This document shows positions 1 through 8,860 of a DNA stretch of 64,000 nt, one piece after another. Position 1 is the first letter of the stretch; every line of letters begins with the position of its first letter. The DNA comes from Chryseobacterium sp. (GTDB taxonomy: Bacteria; Bacteroidota; Bacteroidia; Flavobacteriales; Weeksellaceae): NCBI RefSeq assembly GCF_019236175.1, contig NZ_JAFAJM010000002.1, forward strand, positions 1-64,000, in the 5' to 3' direction. A program made the translations under genes and the position numbers. Under the pieces are notes generated by a model. It searched no databases, was not told where the DNA came from, and was given only the letters and a program-made list of their open reading frames with translations.

Positions 1-96
1 AGCCAGCTTATTGAGCCAGACTGTTTTTATCATGGCAAACCAGCTGATCAAAGGCCTGAGCCTTTACCAAAAGAAATTATTTTGACAAAACAATAA
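1..96 (+). CDS. C-terminal end of a gene cut by the window edge
   Basis: An open frame runs from the first base to a TAA at 94-96 and gives 31 residues (ending PKEIILTKQ), with no start in view. The segment is Pro/Lys-rich and not recognisable alone. The DUF4280/PAAR-like remnant downstream makes a secreted-toxin or Rhs-type neighbourhood possible, but that is inference. It could also be a chance open frame, since the run is short. Confidence 0.4.
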   Translation, partial: SQLIEPDCFYHGKPADQRPEPLPKEIILTKQ

Positions 97-152
97 AGTT
101 ACATTCAGGATGGATTAAATTCTTTTAATCAGCCTTTCTTTGAAATATATTA

Positions 153-360
153 CTAAATAATACTATATCGAAAAGCCCCGTATTCCAGGGCTTTTTTATT
201 TCTTATTCCTAACCATTCGCCATCTAATTCCCAATGACCATATTTTTCTCCTACCGGTAATAACTCTGCGACCTCACAATCTAGCACATCAGTAATTTGC
301 TTCAATCTACTAAGCGGAGGCTCAATTGTGCCGCTATTATACCTACTCATGGTAGTTATA
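153..360 (-). pseudogene. XRE-family HTH regulator, 5'-truncated remnant
   Basis: Read leftward, the frame contains TTMSRYNSGTIEPPLSRLKQ followed by ITDVLDCEVAELLP. This matches the recognition helix and last two helices of a Cro/C1-type (XRE) domain. The first half of the domain is missing: upstream of about 355 the frame becomes unrelated sequence that belongs, on the other strand, to a PAAR-like remnant. The 3' end also overlaps a hairpin (AAAAGCCC/GGGCTTTT, 171-194), so the frame probably no longer ends where it once did. I read it as a decayed fragment; a very short orphan HTH protein starting at an internal Met is the alternative. Confidence 0.5.
171..196. terminator. Rho-independent terminator-like hairpin
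   Basis: AAAAGCCC (171-178) pairs with GGGCTTTT (187-194) across a short loop, with further Ts on the plus strand. It could end the gene whose tail lies at 1-96 and also the leftward XRE remnant. Confidence 0.5.
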
Positions 361-644
361 TCTCTACCGCTGAAGGGAAATATATTGCTCCGGAGCAGGA
401 TAAACAGGCAGATATCAATATTCAATCTTTTGGGCTATGTAAATTAAAACCTACTTCGGGCGGATATTTACCATGTATTCCTGCACCAATTGCCTGAGAA
501 AAAACAACAGAAAAAGATACCATCAATAGTTATAAAATTCTTACAGAAAATTCATTTTGTCTGTGCGAAACAGATGGGAAAATTGAAATAACTGACACAG
601 GACATAGTAAAATCCATGAAATTTTAAATAATAGATCGGTCTGA
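353..644 (+). pseudogene. DUF4280 / PAAR-like protein remnant with in-frame stop
   Basis: From about 353 the frame reads STAEGKYIAPEQDKQADIN, then SFGLCKLKPTSGGYLPC. It hits TGA at 495-497 and continues in the same frame as EKTTEKDTINSYKILTENSF with CLCETDGKIEITDTGH to a TGA at 642-644. The Cys spacing and the final C-x-C/G-H pattern resemble the second half of DUF4280 (PAAR-like spike caps of contractile secretion systems). Replacing the stop by Trp would restore a typical proline-then-Trp junction. The N-terminal half is gone and the junction abuts the antisense XRE fragment. Family assignment is from memory of the motif. Confidence 0.5.
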
Positions 645-684
645 TTCAATTATTATTTAAGAATTATACATAAGAACAGGGCTA

Positions 685-1302
685 TTAATAGAATATTCTT
701 CTTCCGTCAAGTTTTATTGTGTTATTATTGACCATCTTCTTAACAGTTCTGATTACCGTTTCTACACGAAGACCCGTGAGATCAGCAATCTGCTGGCGGG
801 TAAGTTCTACCGGAAAACACTGTTGACAGTCTCCGTCATAATAGCTTTTAAGATAATCCATTAACCCCTGTAAGCGGTGAATAGGATCCTGTGAAGCCAT
901 ATTGCGTACCATTAAGCTATTATAATACAACCTTTGTGACAGACATGCATTCATTTCAAGAGAGATATCGGGGTGCTTTTCCAGCATTAGCAAAAAGTTA
1001 TTTTTAGGCATTCTGATGACTTCCGTGGTTTCTAAACTTACAGCATTGGTAGGATAAAGCCTGTCAATAAACAGAAGCGGATCCCCAAAGCTTTGATTTT
1101 TCCCTAAAATATTCTGAATAAATTCTTTTCCGTTCTCATTAAAGGTGTTCAGTTTTACCTTACCACTGAGAATCTGAAAATAATAAAGTGAGTGATCACC
1201 TTCTTTGAAAATAGTCTCTTTACGGATATATCTGATGTTTTCGCCGCCAAATTCGTGGAGAATAGCCTGGTCGATATTCATACAGCTTATTGTTTTTTTC
1301 AT
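685..1302 (-). CDS. Crp/Fnr family transcriptional regulator (paralogue 1)
   Basis: A 205-residue cytosolic regulator. The N-terminal cyclic-nucleotide-binding-type beta roll (about 20-120) has IFKEGDHSLYYFQILSGKVK and the turn FGDPLLFIDRLYP. The C-terminal winged helix (about 165-205) has the recognition region TRQQIADLTGLRVETVIR and ends DGRRIFY. The beta roll lacks an obvious cAMP-binding R-S/T pair, so the ligand is unknown. The HTH is nearly identical to that of the paralogue at 34216. It is divergent from the signalling cluster that starts near 1502. The start used is the first Met; a second Met seven codons in (1281) is equally possible. Confidence 0.88.
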   Translation of the reverse strand: MKKTISCMNIDQAILHEFGGENIRYIRKETIFKEGDHSLYYFQILSGKVKLNTFNENGKEFIQNILGKNQSFGDPLLFIDRLYPTNAVSLETTEVIRMPKNNFLLMLEKHPDISLEMNACLSQRLYYNSLMVRNMASQDPIHRLQGLMDYLKSYYDGDCQQCFPVELTRQQIADLTGLRVETVIRTVKKMVNNNTIKLDGRRIFY

Positions 1303-1501
1303 GCTTATTATTGGTCTAAAGAATTAGAAATAAGGTTAAAAAATATAGTAGTTCATTTCAATCCTCATGCCATAGTTTTTTTGAGCAGAAAATGTGGTAT
1401 GAAATACCTATTCATAATACTGTAAAAGTTAGTGTTTTTTGAAATATTGTCAGTATTTTTGAACCCCGAGTACCTATAATTAATTATTGATTTTAACTTC
1501 T

Positions 1502-2977
1502 ATGATTTTAATTGTTGATGACAACCCAAGTAACCTGTATTCACTGCAGAAATTACTCGAATCTAAAAATTTCCATGTAGACACGGCAGGTTCCGGTGAA
1601 GAAGCTCTTGGTAAAGCACTAAAAAACGATTATGCCTTAATTATTCTGGATGTTCAGATGCCGGATATGGATGGTTTTGAAGTAGCTGAGACACTTGCCG
1701 ATTACAGTAAAACCAAAGAAGTACCTATTATATTCCTGTCCGCTGTCAATACAGATAAAAAATTTATCACAAGAGGCTATGCTTCCGGTGCTAAAGATTA
1801 TGTAACGAAACCGGTAGATCCTGAAATCCTTTTGCTGAAGGTGAAAACTTTTTATAATCTCCAGGAACAGAACAGGGCAATGAAAAAAACACAGCAAAAT
1901 CTGGAACTGGAAGTAAAAGGCAGAAGGGAATCCCAGGTAAGTATGAAATCCCAGCTCGATCATTTTCATCTGATGTTGGAATCTCTTCCCCAGATTGCGT
2001 TTACTGCGAATGCCAAAGGAAATATAGACTTCGTAAACGGTAAATGGTATGATTATGCTCATTCCGAACAAAACTTTCCGGAGACCCATGCGGATGATCA
2101 CAATATTCTGGAAGAGTTTGAAAGGGCCCGAAAAAAGGGGAAATCTTTAGAGTTAGAAGTCAGAATTAAAAATGTACGTTCTCACGATTATCGGTACCAT
2201 TTGCTTCGGGTTACACCGGTATATGATGAAGGGCAAATTAAAAACTGGGTAGGAACTTTTACGGATATTGACGGGCAGAAAAAGGCTGAAAAGGAAAAAG
2301 ATGAATTTTTAAGTATTGCCAGTCATGAGCTGAAAACCCCTTTAACCAGTATTAAAGCATATATTCAGTTGCTGGATAGAAAATTGAAATTAGATAAAGA
2401 CAGTTCCGAAGCAGGATTTGTGGCAAAAGCCCAAAATCAGATTGAAAAACTGAATACCCTGATCACAGACTTGCTGGATGTCTCCAAAATAGAAAACGGT
2501 AAATTAAAAATCAACAAAAAACCGGTCAATCTGGAGCAGGTGATCAGCAATGCTATTGATACCATTCTTCAGACTCACGATGAGAATAAAGTGAAAATTG
2601 ACCGCCATGGCGTCAAACCCGACTTGTTGATTCCGCTGGATGAAATAAGAATTGAACAGGTACTGATTAACTTTCTTACCAATGCTATCAAATATTCACC
2701 CCATAATAACCAGGTGATAGTCACTACTTTTGTGGATGATGAAGCACAGGAAGTAAGAGTCAGTGTAACCGATTTTGGAATCGGAATTCCTGATTTTAAA
2801 CAGGAAGCCGTATTTAAGAAATTTTACCGTGTTGAAGAATCTTCATTACAGTTTCAGGGGATGGGAATCGGATTGTTTATCTGTTCAGAGATTATCAAAC
2901 AGCACCATGGAACTGTTGGGGTTTCAAGCATTATTAATGAAGGATCTACCTTTTATTTCACGCTACCATTAAATTGA
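1502..2977 (+). CDS. Response regulator-PAS-histidine kinase
   Basis: A soluble kinase of 491 residues with an N-terminal receiver (about 1-118; MILIVDDN, LDVQMPDMDG, VTKPVD), a short coiled linker, a PAS domain (about 155-262), HisKA with SIASHELKTPLTS carrying the phospho-His, and HATPase_c with LINFLTNAIKYSP (N box) and FGIGIP (G1). All key residues are present. The open frame begins with TTG at 1487, but ATG at 1502 gives the canonical receiver N-terminus and is preferred. First gene of a tight cluster, 5 bp from the next start. A receiver at the N-terminus suggests it takes phosphate or conformational signals from the large hybrid kinase downstream. Confidence 0.9.
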   Translation: MILIVDDNPSNLYSLQKLLESKNFHVDTAGSGEEALGKALKNDYALIILDVQMPDMDGFEVAETLADYSKTKEVPIIFLSAVNTDKKFITRGYASGAKDYVTKPVDPEILLLKVKTFYNLQEQNRAMKKTQQNLELEVKGRRESQVSMKSQLDHFHLMLESLPQIAFTANAKGNIDFVNGKWYDYAHSEQNFPETHADDHNILEEFERARKKGKSLELEVRIKNVRSHDYRYHLLRVTPVYDEGQIKNWVGTFTDIDGQKKAEKEKDEFLSIASHELKTPLTSIKAYIQLLDRKLKLDKDSSEAGFVAKAQNQIEKLNTLITDLLDVSKIENGKLKINKKPVNLEQVISNAIDTILQTHDENKVKIDRHGVKPDLLIPLDEIRIEQVLINFLTNAIKYSPHNNQVIVTTFVDDEAQEVRVSVTDFGIGIPDFKQEAVFKKFYRVEESSLQFQGMGIGLFICSEIIKQHHGTVGVSSIINEGSTFYFTLPLN

Positions 2978-2982
2978 TTTTT

Positions 2983-5900
2983 ATGCCGAAAAAAATTATA
3001 CGAAATCTTCAGATCGGAATAGGGCTGTCACTTTTGATTTTAATAGCCAGTTCAGTTGCTTCTTATTGGAGTATTCAGAATCAGATGAAGCATCGGGAAA
3101 GCCTTTCCAAAAGCAGACGCTCTGTTACCGCAGTTAAGGATGTTCTGGTTGCCCTGCTGGATGCCGAAACAGGAAACAGAGGATATCAGCTGACCGGAAG
3201 AGAAGATTTTCTTGAACCCTATAAACGAGGAGTCCGGGAATATTCAAAAGCTCTGGTACTTGCTGAATCATTGGGAGTACAGGATCAAAACCAACAGGAA
3301 AGACTGGCCGGTCTGAAGACAGCAGTTGATCAGGTGATGAGTAATCTGAACGATCTGGTTGAAAACAGACGCAAAGGTATTGTCATGACCCAGGAGCAGA
3401 TTATTACCGGTAAAGCATATATGGATGAATGCCGTAAAATCGTAAGAGACTTTGTACAATATGAAGAAAGCCAGGTTGAAATCAAAAATAAGGATTTAAC
3501 ACGCTCTTCCGATACCACCGTTCTTTTCATTCTTTTCTCAGCCATTGCAGCAGTGGTAGTGACTGCATTTTTCTATTTTAAAATGAGGGCAGACCTCATC
3601 AGAAGAGATGAGCTCGAGAAAATGCTGAAAGATAAAGATCAGGAAATGACAAAGCGTGTAAGTGCCATTCAGAAGATTGCCAACAGAGTAGCCAATGGGG
3701 ATTACAGCGAAAAGGCGATTGATAATGCAGAGGATGATCTGGGAGATCTTGTAGACTCTCTGAATCATATGACCGAATCGCTTAAAACTTCTTTTGAAAA
3801 AATAAACAAAAGCGACTGGCGCCAAAAAGGGCTGGCTTTACTCAATGAGTCCCTCGTCGGGAATACATCCGTGAAAGAAGTTTCTGATAAAGCTTTGCAT
3901 CAGCTGATTGAATACGGAAATTGTATCAACGGATCGCTATATCTTTACGATGAGGGTATTTTAAAACTGAATAAAGCATTCGGACTGGAAGCAAACATGA
4001 AAAAGATCTTTGAACCGGGAGAAGGAATGGTAGGCCAGACTTTCATTAATGCTAAAACACAGGTGTATAATAACCTCCATGAAGAAGATTTTGTAGTAAC
4101 CTTTGCAAGCAGTACGATTAAGATCTACGGAATACTACTGATTCCGGTTTTTGCAGACGGACATGCTATAGGCATCCTAGAGTTAGGTTCCACCTCTAAC
4201 TTTGATGAAGACAGAATCAGCTATTTTGAAGAATGCTCTGTCAATATCGGTATTGCGCTGAACGCTGCCAAAGGAAGAGAGAAAGAACAACAACTATTAG
4301 AAGAAACGCAGGCTCAGTCTGAAGAATTACAGGTTCAGCATTCTGAACTTGAAAATCTGAATACAGAGCTGGAAGCACAGACCCAAAAGCTTCAGGCCTC
4401 TGAAGAAGAGTTAAAAGTACAACAGGAAGAGCTGATGCAGGCCAACGCAGAACTGGAGGAACGCTCAAGGCTGCTGGAAGAGAAAAACCATCTGATTGCT
4501 GAACGTAATACGGAGATTCAGAAGAAAGTAGAGGAACTGGCGTTAAGTACCAAATATAAATCAGAATTTCTGGCCAATATGTCTCATGAACTGCGTACTC
4601 CTTTGAATTCAATTCTTCTTTTATCACGACTGATGGCCGAAAATCCGGATGAAAACCTTAATGAAGATCAGGTGGAATCCGCAAAAGTAATTCAGAGCTC
4701 AGGAACAAGCTTATTGACCCTGATTGATGAAATTCTTGATCTGGCCAAAATCGAATCCGGTAAAATGACGCTGGAATATCAGGATGTAGTGGTGGAAGAA
4801 GTGGTTAAAGATTTAAAGAGCCTTTTCAATCCTGTATTTCAGGAGAAAGCTCTTCAATTTGATATTCAGATCGATTCAGGTGTTCAGAAGGTAATAGAAA
4901 GCGACCGCTTGAGAATAGATCAGGTATTGAGAAATTTACTGTCTAATGCCTTAAAGTTTACCACACAGGGAAGCATTGGTTTACATATCAGAAAACATGC
5001 TGAGAAATCTGATTTTATTGTGTTTTCTGTAAAAGATACGGGAGTGGGAATTGCTGAAGATAAGCAAAAAATTATTTTTGAAGCATTTCAGCAGGCAGAC
5101 GGATCTACCAAAAGAAAATTTGGCGGTACAGGTTTAGGTCTGTCCATAAGCAGGGAGATAGCGCGGCTTTTGGGAGGGGAGCTTATTTTAAAAAGTGAAC
5201 TCAATAAAGGAAGTGAATTCAGCTTTATCATCCCTGTATATGCTGTTACTGAAATAGATCAGAATGAAACAGATCAGAATCTGGTAGAAACCATCCGCGA
5301 AGATGTTGAAGAAATTCAGAATATTCTTGAAGACGGAGAATTGGAGTCTTTTCAGCTGAATACCCTGGAAATTCCTGAGGATGTAGCTGATGACAGAGAT
5401 CAGATCAAAGAAGGAGATAAAGTAATCCTGATTATAGAAGATGATATCAATTTTGCCAAAGCACTTTTAAAGTATGCCCATTTACAGAAATACAAAGGTA
5501 TTGTAGCGGTAAGGGGAGATCATGGGCTGTCTGCAGCTCAGAAATATCACCCGCACGCCATTTTGCTGGATGTACAGCTGCCTGTAAAAGACGGTTGGGA
5601 AGTAATGGATGAGCTGAAATCCCATGCAGATACCAGACACATTCCGGTACATATGATGTCTGTGCTGCATCTTAAAAAAGAAAGCCTACTGAAAGGCGCT
5701 GTAGACTTTATCAATAAACCGGTGGCTCTGGATAAAATGACAGACGTGTTCAGAAAAATTGAAGATGCATTAAAGAAAGGACCTCAAAAAGTACTCATTG
5801 TTGAAGAAAATGCCAAACACGCCAGCGCATTATCGTATTTCCTGAGTAATTTCAATATTTCGCTGTCTGTAGTTCATAACGTTGAAGACAGCGTAGAAGC

Positions 5901-6591
5901 CTTAACGTCTGATCTTGTAGACTGTGTCATCCTCGATATCGGAAATTCAAAAGGGAATGAGTATCAGGTAATAGAATCGATAAAGAGCAATGAAGGGCTG
6001 GAGAATCTTCCGATCATTATTTTTACAGAACAGAATTTATCGAAAGAAGAAGAACTGAAAATAAAAAAATATGCGGATTCTATTGTGGTTAAAACTGCAC
6101 ATTCTTACCAAAGAATTTTAGATGAAGTAGGTTTATTCTTACATTTGGTGGAAGAAAAAAATAACTCACCTGAAAATAATTCAGGCAGAGTGTTGGGTTC
6201 TTTAAAAGAAGTGCTTGAAGGAAAGAAAATACTCATTACCGATGATGATGTACGCAATATTTTTTCTTTAACGAAAGCGTTGGAAAAGTACAAAGCCGAA
6301 GTGGTTGTCGCGATGGATGGAAAACATGCCCTTCAGCAAATTCAGGCAAATCCTGAGATTGATGTTGTCTTAATGGATATGATGATGCCGGAAATGGACG
6401 GGTATGACACGATAAAGGAAATCAGGAAAATGCCCGCATATAAACGATTACCTATTATAGCCATTACTGCAAAATCAATGATTGGGGAACGTGAAAAATG
6501 TATCACTGCGGGAGCTTCAGATTATATCTCAAAACCTGTAGATATTGATCAGCTGTTGTCTCTGCTCCGTGTGTGGTTGTATGAAAGTTAA
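2983..6591 (+). CDS. CHASE3-HAMP-GAF hybrid histidine kinase with three receivers
   Basis: About 1202 residues. It has a TM segment near 10-30, a CHASE3 sensor outside (LLDAETGNRGYQLTGREDFL is typical), a second TM near 180-200, HAMP, GAF (about 290-430) and a long Glu/Gln-rich coiled coil (about 430-535). Then come HisKA (FLANMSHELRTPLNS), HATPase_c (LLSNALKFT, DTGVGIA, FGGTGLGLS) and three receivers. Receivers 1 and 3 are intact (IIEDD/LLDVQLP/INKPV and ITDDD/LMDMMMPEMDG/ISKPVD). Receiver 2 has VEEN in place of the acidic DD, though Asp in VILDIGN and the Lys remain. The TTG at 2974 overlaps the previous stop; ATG 2983 is more likely. Membrane sensor of unknown stimulus at the head of the cluster's phosphorelay. 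Confidence 0.92.
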   Translation: MPKKIIRNLQIGIGLSLLILIASSVASYWSIQNQMKHRESLSKSRRSVTAVKDVLVALLDAETGNRGYQLTGREDFLEPYKRGVREYSKALVLAESLGVQDQNQQERLAGLKTAVDQVMSNLNDLVENRRKGIVMTQEQIITGKAYMDECRKIVRDFVQYEESQVEIKNKDLTRSSDTTVLFILFSAIAAVVVTAFFYFKMRADLIRRDELEKMLKDKDQEMTKRVSAIQKIANRVANGDYSEKAIDNAEDDLGDLVDSLNHMTESLKTSFEKINKSDWRQKGLALLNESLVGNTSVKEVSDKALHQLIEYGNCINGSLYLYDEGILKLNKAFGLEANMKKIFEPGEGMVGQTFINAKTQVYNNLHEEDFVVTFASSTIKIYGILLIPVFADGHAIGILELGSTSNFDEDRISYFEECSVNIGIALNAAKGREKEQQLLEETQAQSEELQVQHSELENLNTELEAQTQKLQASEEELKVQQEELMQANAELEERSRLLEEKNHLIAERNTEIQKKVEELALSTKYKSEFLANMSHELRTPLNSILLLSRLMAENPDENLNEDQVESAKVIQSSGTSLLTLIDEILDLAKIESGKMTLEYQDVVVEEVVKDLKSLFNPVFQEKALQFDIQIDSGVQKVIESDRLRIDQVLRNLLSNALKFTTQGSIGLHIRKHAEKSDFIVFSVKDTGVGIAEDKQKIIFEAFQQADGSTKRKFGGTGLGLSISREIARLLGGELILKSELNKGSEFSFIIPVYAVTEIDQNETDQNLVETIREDVEEIQNILEDGELESFQLNTLEIPEDVADDRDQIKEGDKVILIIEDDINFAKALLKYAHLQKYKGIVAVRGDHGLSAAQKYHPHAILLDVQLPVKDGWEVMDELKSHADTRHIPVHMMSVLHLKKESLLKGAVDFINKPVALDKMTDVFRKIEDALKKGPQKVLIVEENAKHASALSYFLSNFNISLSVVHNVEDSVEALTSDLVDCVILDIGNSKGNEYQVIESIKSNEGLENLPIIIFTEQNLSKEEELKIKKYADSIVVKTAHSYQRILDEVGLFLHLVEEKNNSPENNSGRVLGSLKEVLEGKKILITDDDVRNIFSLTKALEKYKAEVVVAMDGKHALQQIQANPEIDVVLMDMMMPEMDGYDTIKEIRKMPAYKRLPIIAITAKSMIGEREKCITAGASDYISKPVDIDQLLSLLRVWLYES

Positions 6592-6606
6592 ACAGATAGA
6601 ATTCTG

Positions 6607-6972
6607 ATGAGTAAGAAAATTTTAATTGTGGATGATGATCCGCGTAATATATTTGCACTGAAACTGACCTTAAAGGCCCGTGGATATACCATCGAAAGCT
6701 GTATAATGGCGCAGGAAGCTTTTGAAATTCTGAAATCTGATTCTGAGGTTTCCGTGGTGCTGATGGACATGATGATGCCGGGAATAGATGGTTATGAAGC
6801 AGTCCGGACCATAAGAAGGACCCCGGAAATTAAAGACATTCCCGTTATTGCAGTTACTGCACAGGCTATGCCTGAAGATCGTCAGAAATGTATTGAGGCC
6901 GGTGCCAATGACTATGTATCCAAGCCAATCGATGTGGATCTTTTAATAAAGGCTATAGAAAAATTATCGTAA
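6607..6972 (+). CDS. Single-domain response regulator (CheY-like)
   Basis: A 121-residue lone receiver with VDDDPRN, LMDMMMPGIDG, the conserved Thr in AVTAQAM and Lys in VSKPID. It has no output domain, so it works as a phosphate shuttle or by protein contact. It closely resembles receiver 3 of the upstream hybrid kinase, which suggests it arose by duplication of that domain. It lies 15 bp downstream of the kinase, and its stop abuts the ATG of cheR. Confidence 0.9.
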   Translation: MSKKILIVDDDPRNIFALKLTLKARGYTIESCIMAQEAFEILKSDSEVSVVLMDMMMPGIDGYEAVRTIRRTPEIKDIPVIAVTAQAMPEDRQKCIEAGANDYVSKPIDVDLLIKAIEKLS

Positions 6973-7803
6973 ATGCTGGAACCGAGTATTGTAAAAGATG
7001 AAGAAGTAGAATCTCTCATTAATGATGTTTATGAGATGTACGGTTATGACTTTTCAGGGTATAGCAGGGCTTCTTTTAAACGAAGAGTAAACAGAATATG
7101 CCTGCTGGACAGATTTACCAGTTTTGCTGAACTTCGATATACCCTTATGAATGATCCTGAATACTTAAAACGTTTTGTAGAGGAGGTTACGGTAAATGTT
7201 ACAGAAATGTTTCGCGATCCCGTTTTTTTTAAAGCATTACGGGAAAAAATTTTACCACAGCTCGGTACTTACCCGTTAATCAGAATCTGGATTGCAGGGT
7301 GCTCCACAGGTGAAGAGGCGTATTCTATGGCTATTCTGCTCAAAGAAGCAGGTCTTTATCATAAATCCCTGATTTATGGCACAGATCTGAACCCTTCAGT
7401 ATTGGAAACGGCAAGAGCCGGTGTTTTTCCTTTGCAGCAGATGAAACTTTATTCTGAAAACTATATGCTTTCAGGAGGAATAAAGGATTTTTCCGACTAT
7501 TATACGGCGAATTATGACAGTGTGAAGTTTGATAAAAGTTTACAGGAAAAGCTTATTTTATCTACTCATAATCTTGTGTCGGACAGTTCGTTTAATAGTT
7601 TTCAACTGATTGTTTGCCGCAATGTACTCATCTATTTTGACAGAGAATTGCAGGAAAGAGTTTTCAGGCTTTTTGACAACAGTCTGGAAAACCTGGGTTT
7701 TCTCGCATTGGGAGCTAAAGAAACACTGAAATTTTCCACCATAGACAAAAATTACCATCAGGTCGAGGAACAGAAGATCTGGAAAAAACTGGATCACCAT
7801 TAA
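6973..7803 (+). CDS. CheR-type protein-glutamate methyltransferase
   Basis: A 276-residue SAM-dependent methyltransferase. The N-terminal helical domain contains SFKRRVNRICLL and NVTEMFRDPVFFKALR, as in CheR. The SAM site is RIWIAGCSTGEEAYSMA, followed by GTDLNPSVLETARAG and LIVCRNVLIYFDRELQERVF. It lacks a C-terminal pentapeptide-binding TPR extension. No methyl-accepting chemotaxis protein or CheA lies nearby, so its substrate is likely one of the cluster's kinases rather than an MCP (inference). ATG directly follows the stop of the preceding receiver, implying translational coupling. Confidence 0.9.
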   Translation: MLEPSIVKDEEVESLINDVYEMYGYDFSGYSRASFKRRVNRICLLDRFTSFAELRYTLMNDPEYLKRFVEEVTVNVTEMFRDPVFFKALREKILPQLGTYPLIRIWIAGCSTGEEAYSMAILLKEAGLYHKSLIYGTDLNPSVLETARAGVFPLQQMKLYSENYMLSGGIKDFSDYYTANYDSVKFDKSLQEKLILSTHNLVSDSSFNSFQLIVCRNVLIYFDRELQERVFRLFDNSLENLGFLALGAKETLKFSTIDKNYHQVEEQKIWKKLDHH

Positions 7804-7814
7804 TTCATTCCCTC

Positions 7815-8384
7815 ATGAAAGCACAAACGAATATAGAACTGATCATTATCGGAGGTTCCGCGGGAAGTTTACAGGTCATTATCGAGATGATCAAAAAGCT
7901 GGATGATTCTTTAGCGGTGCCTATTGTACTGGTACTTCACCGTAAAGCTCAATCCGGTAACGTTTTAAAGACTTTATTACAGCAGTTTACCAGAATACCG
8001 GTGATAGAAATTGAAGATAAAACCGAAGTTCAGGATAATACCATTTATATTGTTCCTGCAGATTATCATCTGTTATTCGAAAACAGAAAGAATATGTCAT
8101 TAGACAGTTCGGAAAAAATGAATTATTCCCGCCCTTCTATTGATGTTTCCTTTAGATCCGCAGCGGAAATTTACAGAGAGAATATGATCGGAATTCTTTT
8201 GTCCGGTGCTAATGCAGACGGAGTGGAAGGGTTAAGCTATATTAAAAGAAATAACGGGCAAGTGTGGATTCAGGATCCCGAAACAGCAGAAGTAGACTAT
8301 ATGCCCAGACATGCTATAGAAGAAATTGATTATGATTTAGTGATAAAACCTGGTAACTTAGCAGATGGTATCAACCAATTGTAA
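7815..8384 (+). CDS. CheB-type methylesterase domain protein
   Basis: A 189-residue stand-alone CheB catalytic domain without a receiver. The expected triad is visible: Ser15 in GGSAGS, His42 in VLVLHR and Asp135 in LLSGANADGVEG. It would remove methyl groups added by the adjacent CheR, and lacking a receiver it may be constitutive or controlled by the lone receivers. Located 11 bp after cheR. Such CheR/CheB pairs next to hybrid kinases are a known Bacteroidota arrangement distinct from chemotaxis. Confidence 0.88.
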   Translation: MKAQTNIELIIIGGSAGSLQVIIEMIKKLDDSLAVPIVLVLHRKAQSGNVLKTLLQQFTRIPVIEIEDKTEVQDNTIYIVPADYHLLFENRKNMSLDSSEKMNYSRPSIDVSFRSAAEIYRENMIGILLSGANADGVEGLSYIKRNNGQVWIQDPETAEVDYMPRHAIEEIDYDLVIKPGNLADGINQL

Positions 8385-8413
8385 TTGAACCCAATAAAGA
8401 TAATCTAAATAAA

Positions 8414-8785
8414 ATGAATAAAAAGAGAATTTTAATTTTTGATGATGATACGGCTATTTTAGAAGTAGTTACCATTATATTTGAAGAAAATGGTTATGAT
8501 GTTAAAATCTCAGAAACATCACACGATATTCTTGAGAAGGTAGCAGAGTATCAGCCGGATGTTATTTTAATGGATAACTGGATTCCTAAAATAGGAGGAG
8601 TAGAAGCCACAAAACTTCTTAAAAGCAGCAAGGAATTCAATCATATTCCGGTGATCTATGTCACGGCCAATAACGATATTGTTGCTTTAGCTGCAGAAGC
8701 AAGGGCAGATGACTATGTTTCAAAGCCATTCAATCTGGATGATCTGGAGGAAATCGTTGCTAAACATTTGAAAGAACAGGTATAA
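8414..8785 (+). CDS. Single-domain response regulator (CheY-like)
   Basis: A 123-residue lone receiver with IFDDDTAI, phospho-acceptor Asp in ILMDNWIPKIGG, Thr in YVTANND and Lys in VSKPFN. The loop after the phospho-Asp reads NWIP rather than the common MMMP, so it differs from the other lone receiver at 6607. Last gene of the signalling cluster, 29 bp after cheB and followed by a strong terminator. Confidence 0.88.
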   Translation: MNKKRILIFDDDTAILEVVTIIFEENGYDVKISETSHDILEKVAEYQPDVILMDNWIPKIGGVEATKLLKSSKEFNHIPVIYVTANNDIVALAAEARADDYVSKPFNLDDLEEIVAKHLKEQV

Positions 8786-8811
8786 AAATATCCCGGAACG
8801 GATCAGTAAAT

Positions 8812-8842
8812 AAAAATCTCTCAATTTTTTTGAGAGATTTTT
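8812..8842 (+). terminator. Rho-independent terminator of the signalling cluster
   Basis: A 13-bp perfect stem, AAAAATCTCTCAA (8812-8824) with TTGAGAGATTTTT (8830-8842). It lies between the receiver and the convergent hypothetical gene and can serve both. Confidence 0.85.
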
Positions 8843-8860
8843 ATTTAAATTATTCTGTGT

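Noticed and set aside
3268..6293. Antisense frames inside the hybrid kinase (e.g. 3538-3825, 4241-4627)
   Set aside because: Shadows of a strongly coding plus-strand gene, without their own promoter or recognisable domains.
8414..8785. Chemotaxis operon
   Set aside because: No CheA, CheW or methyl-accepting protein, and Flavobacteriia glide without flagella; cheR/cheB here go with hybrid kinases.
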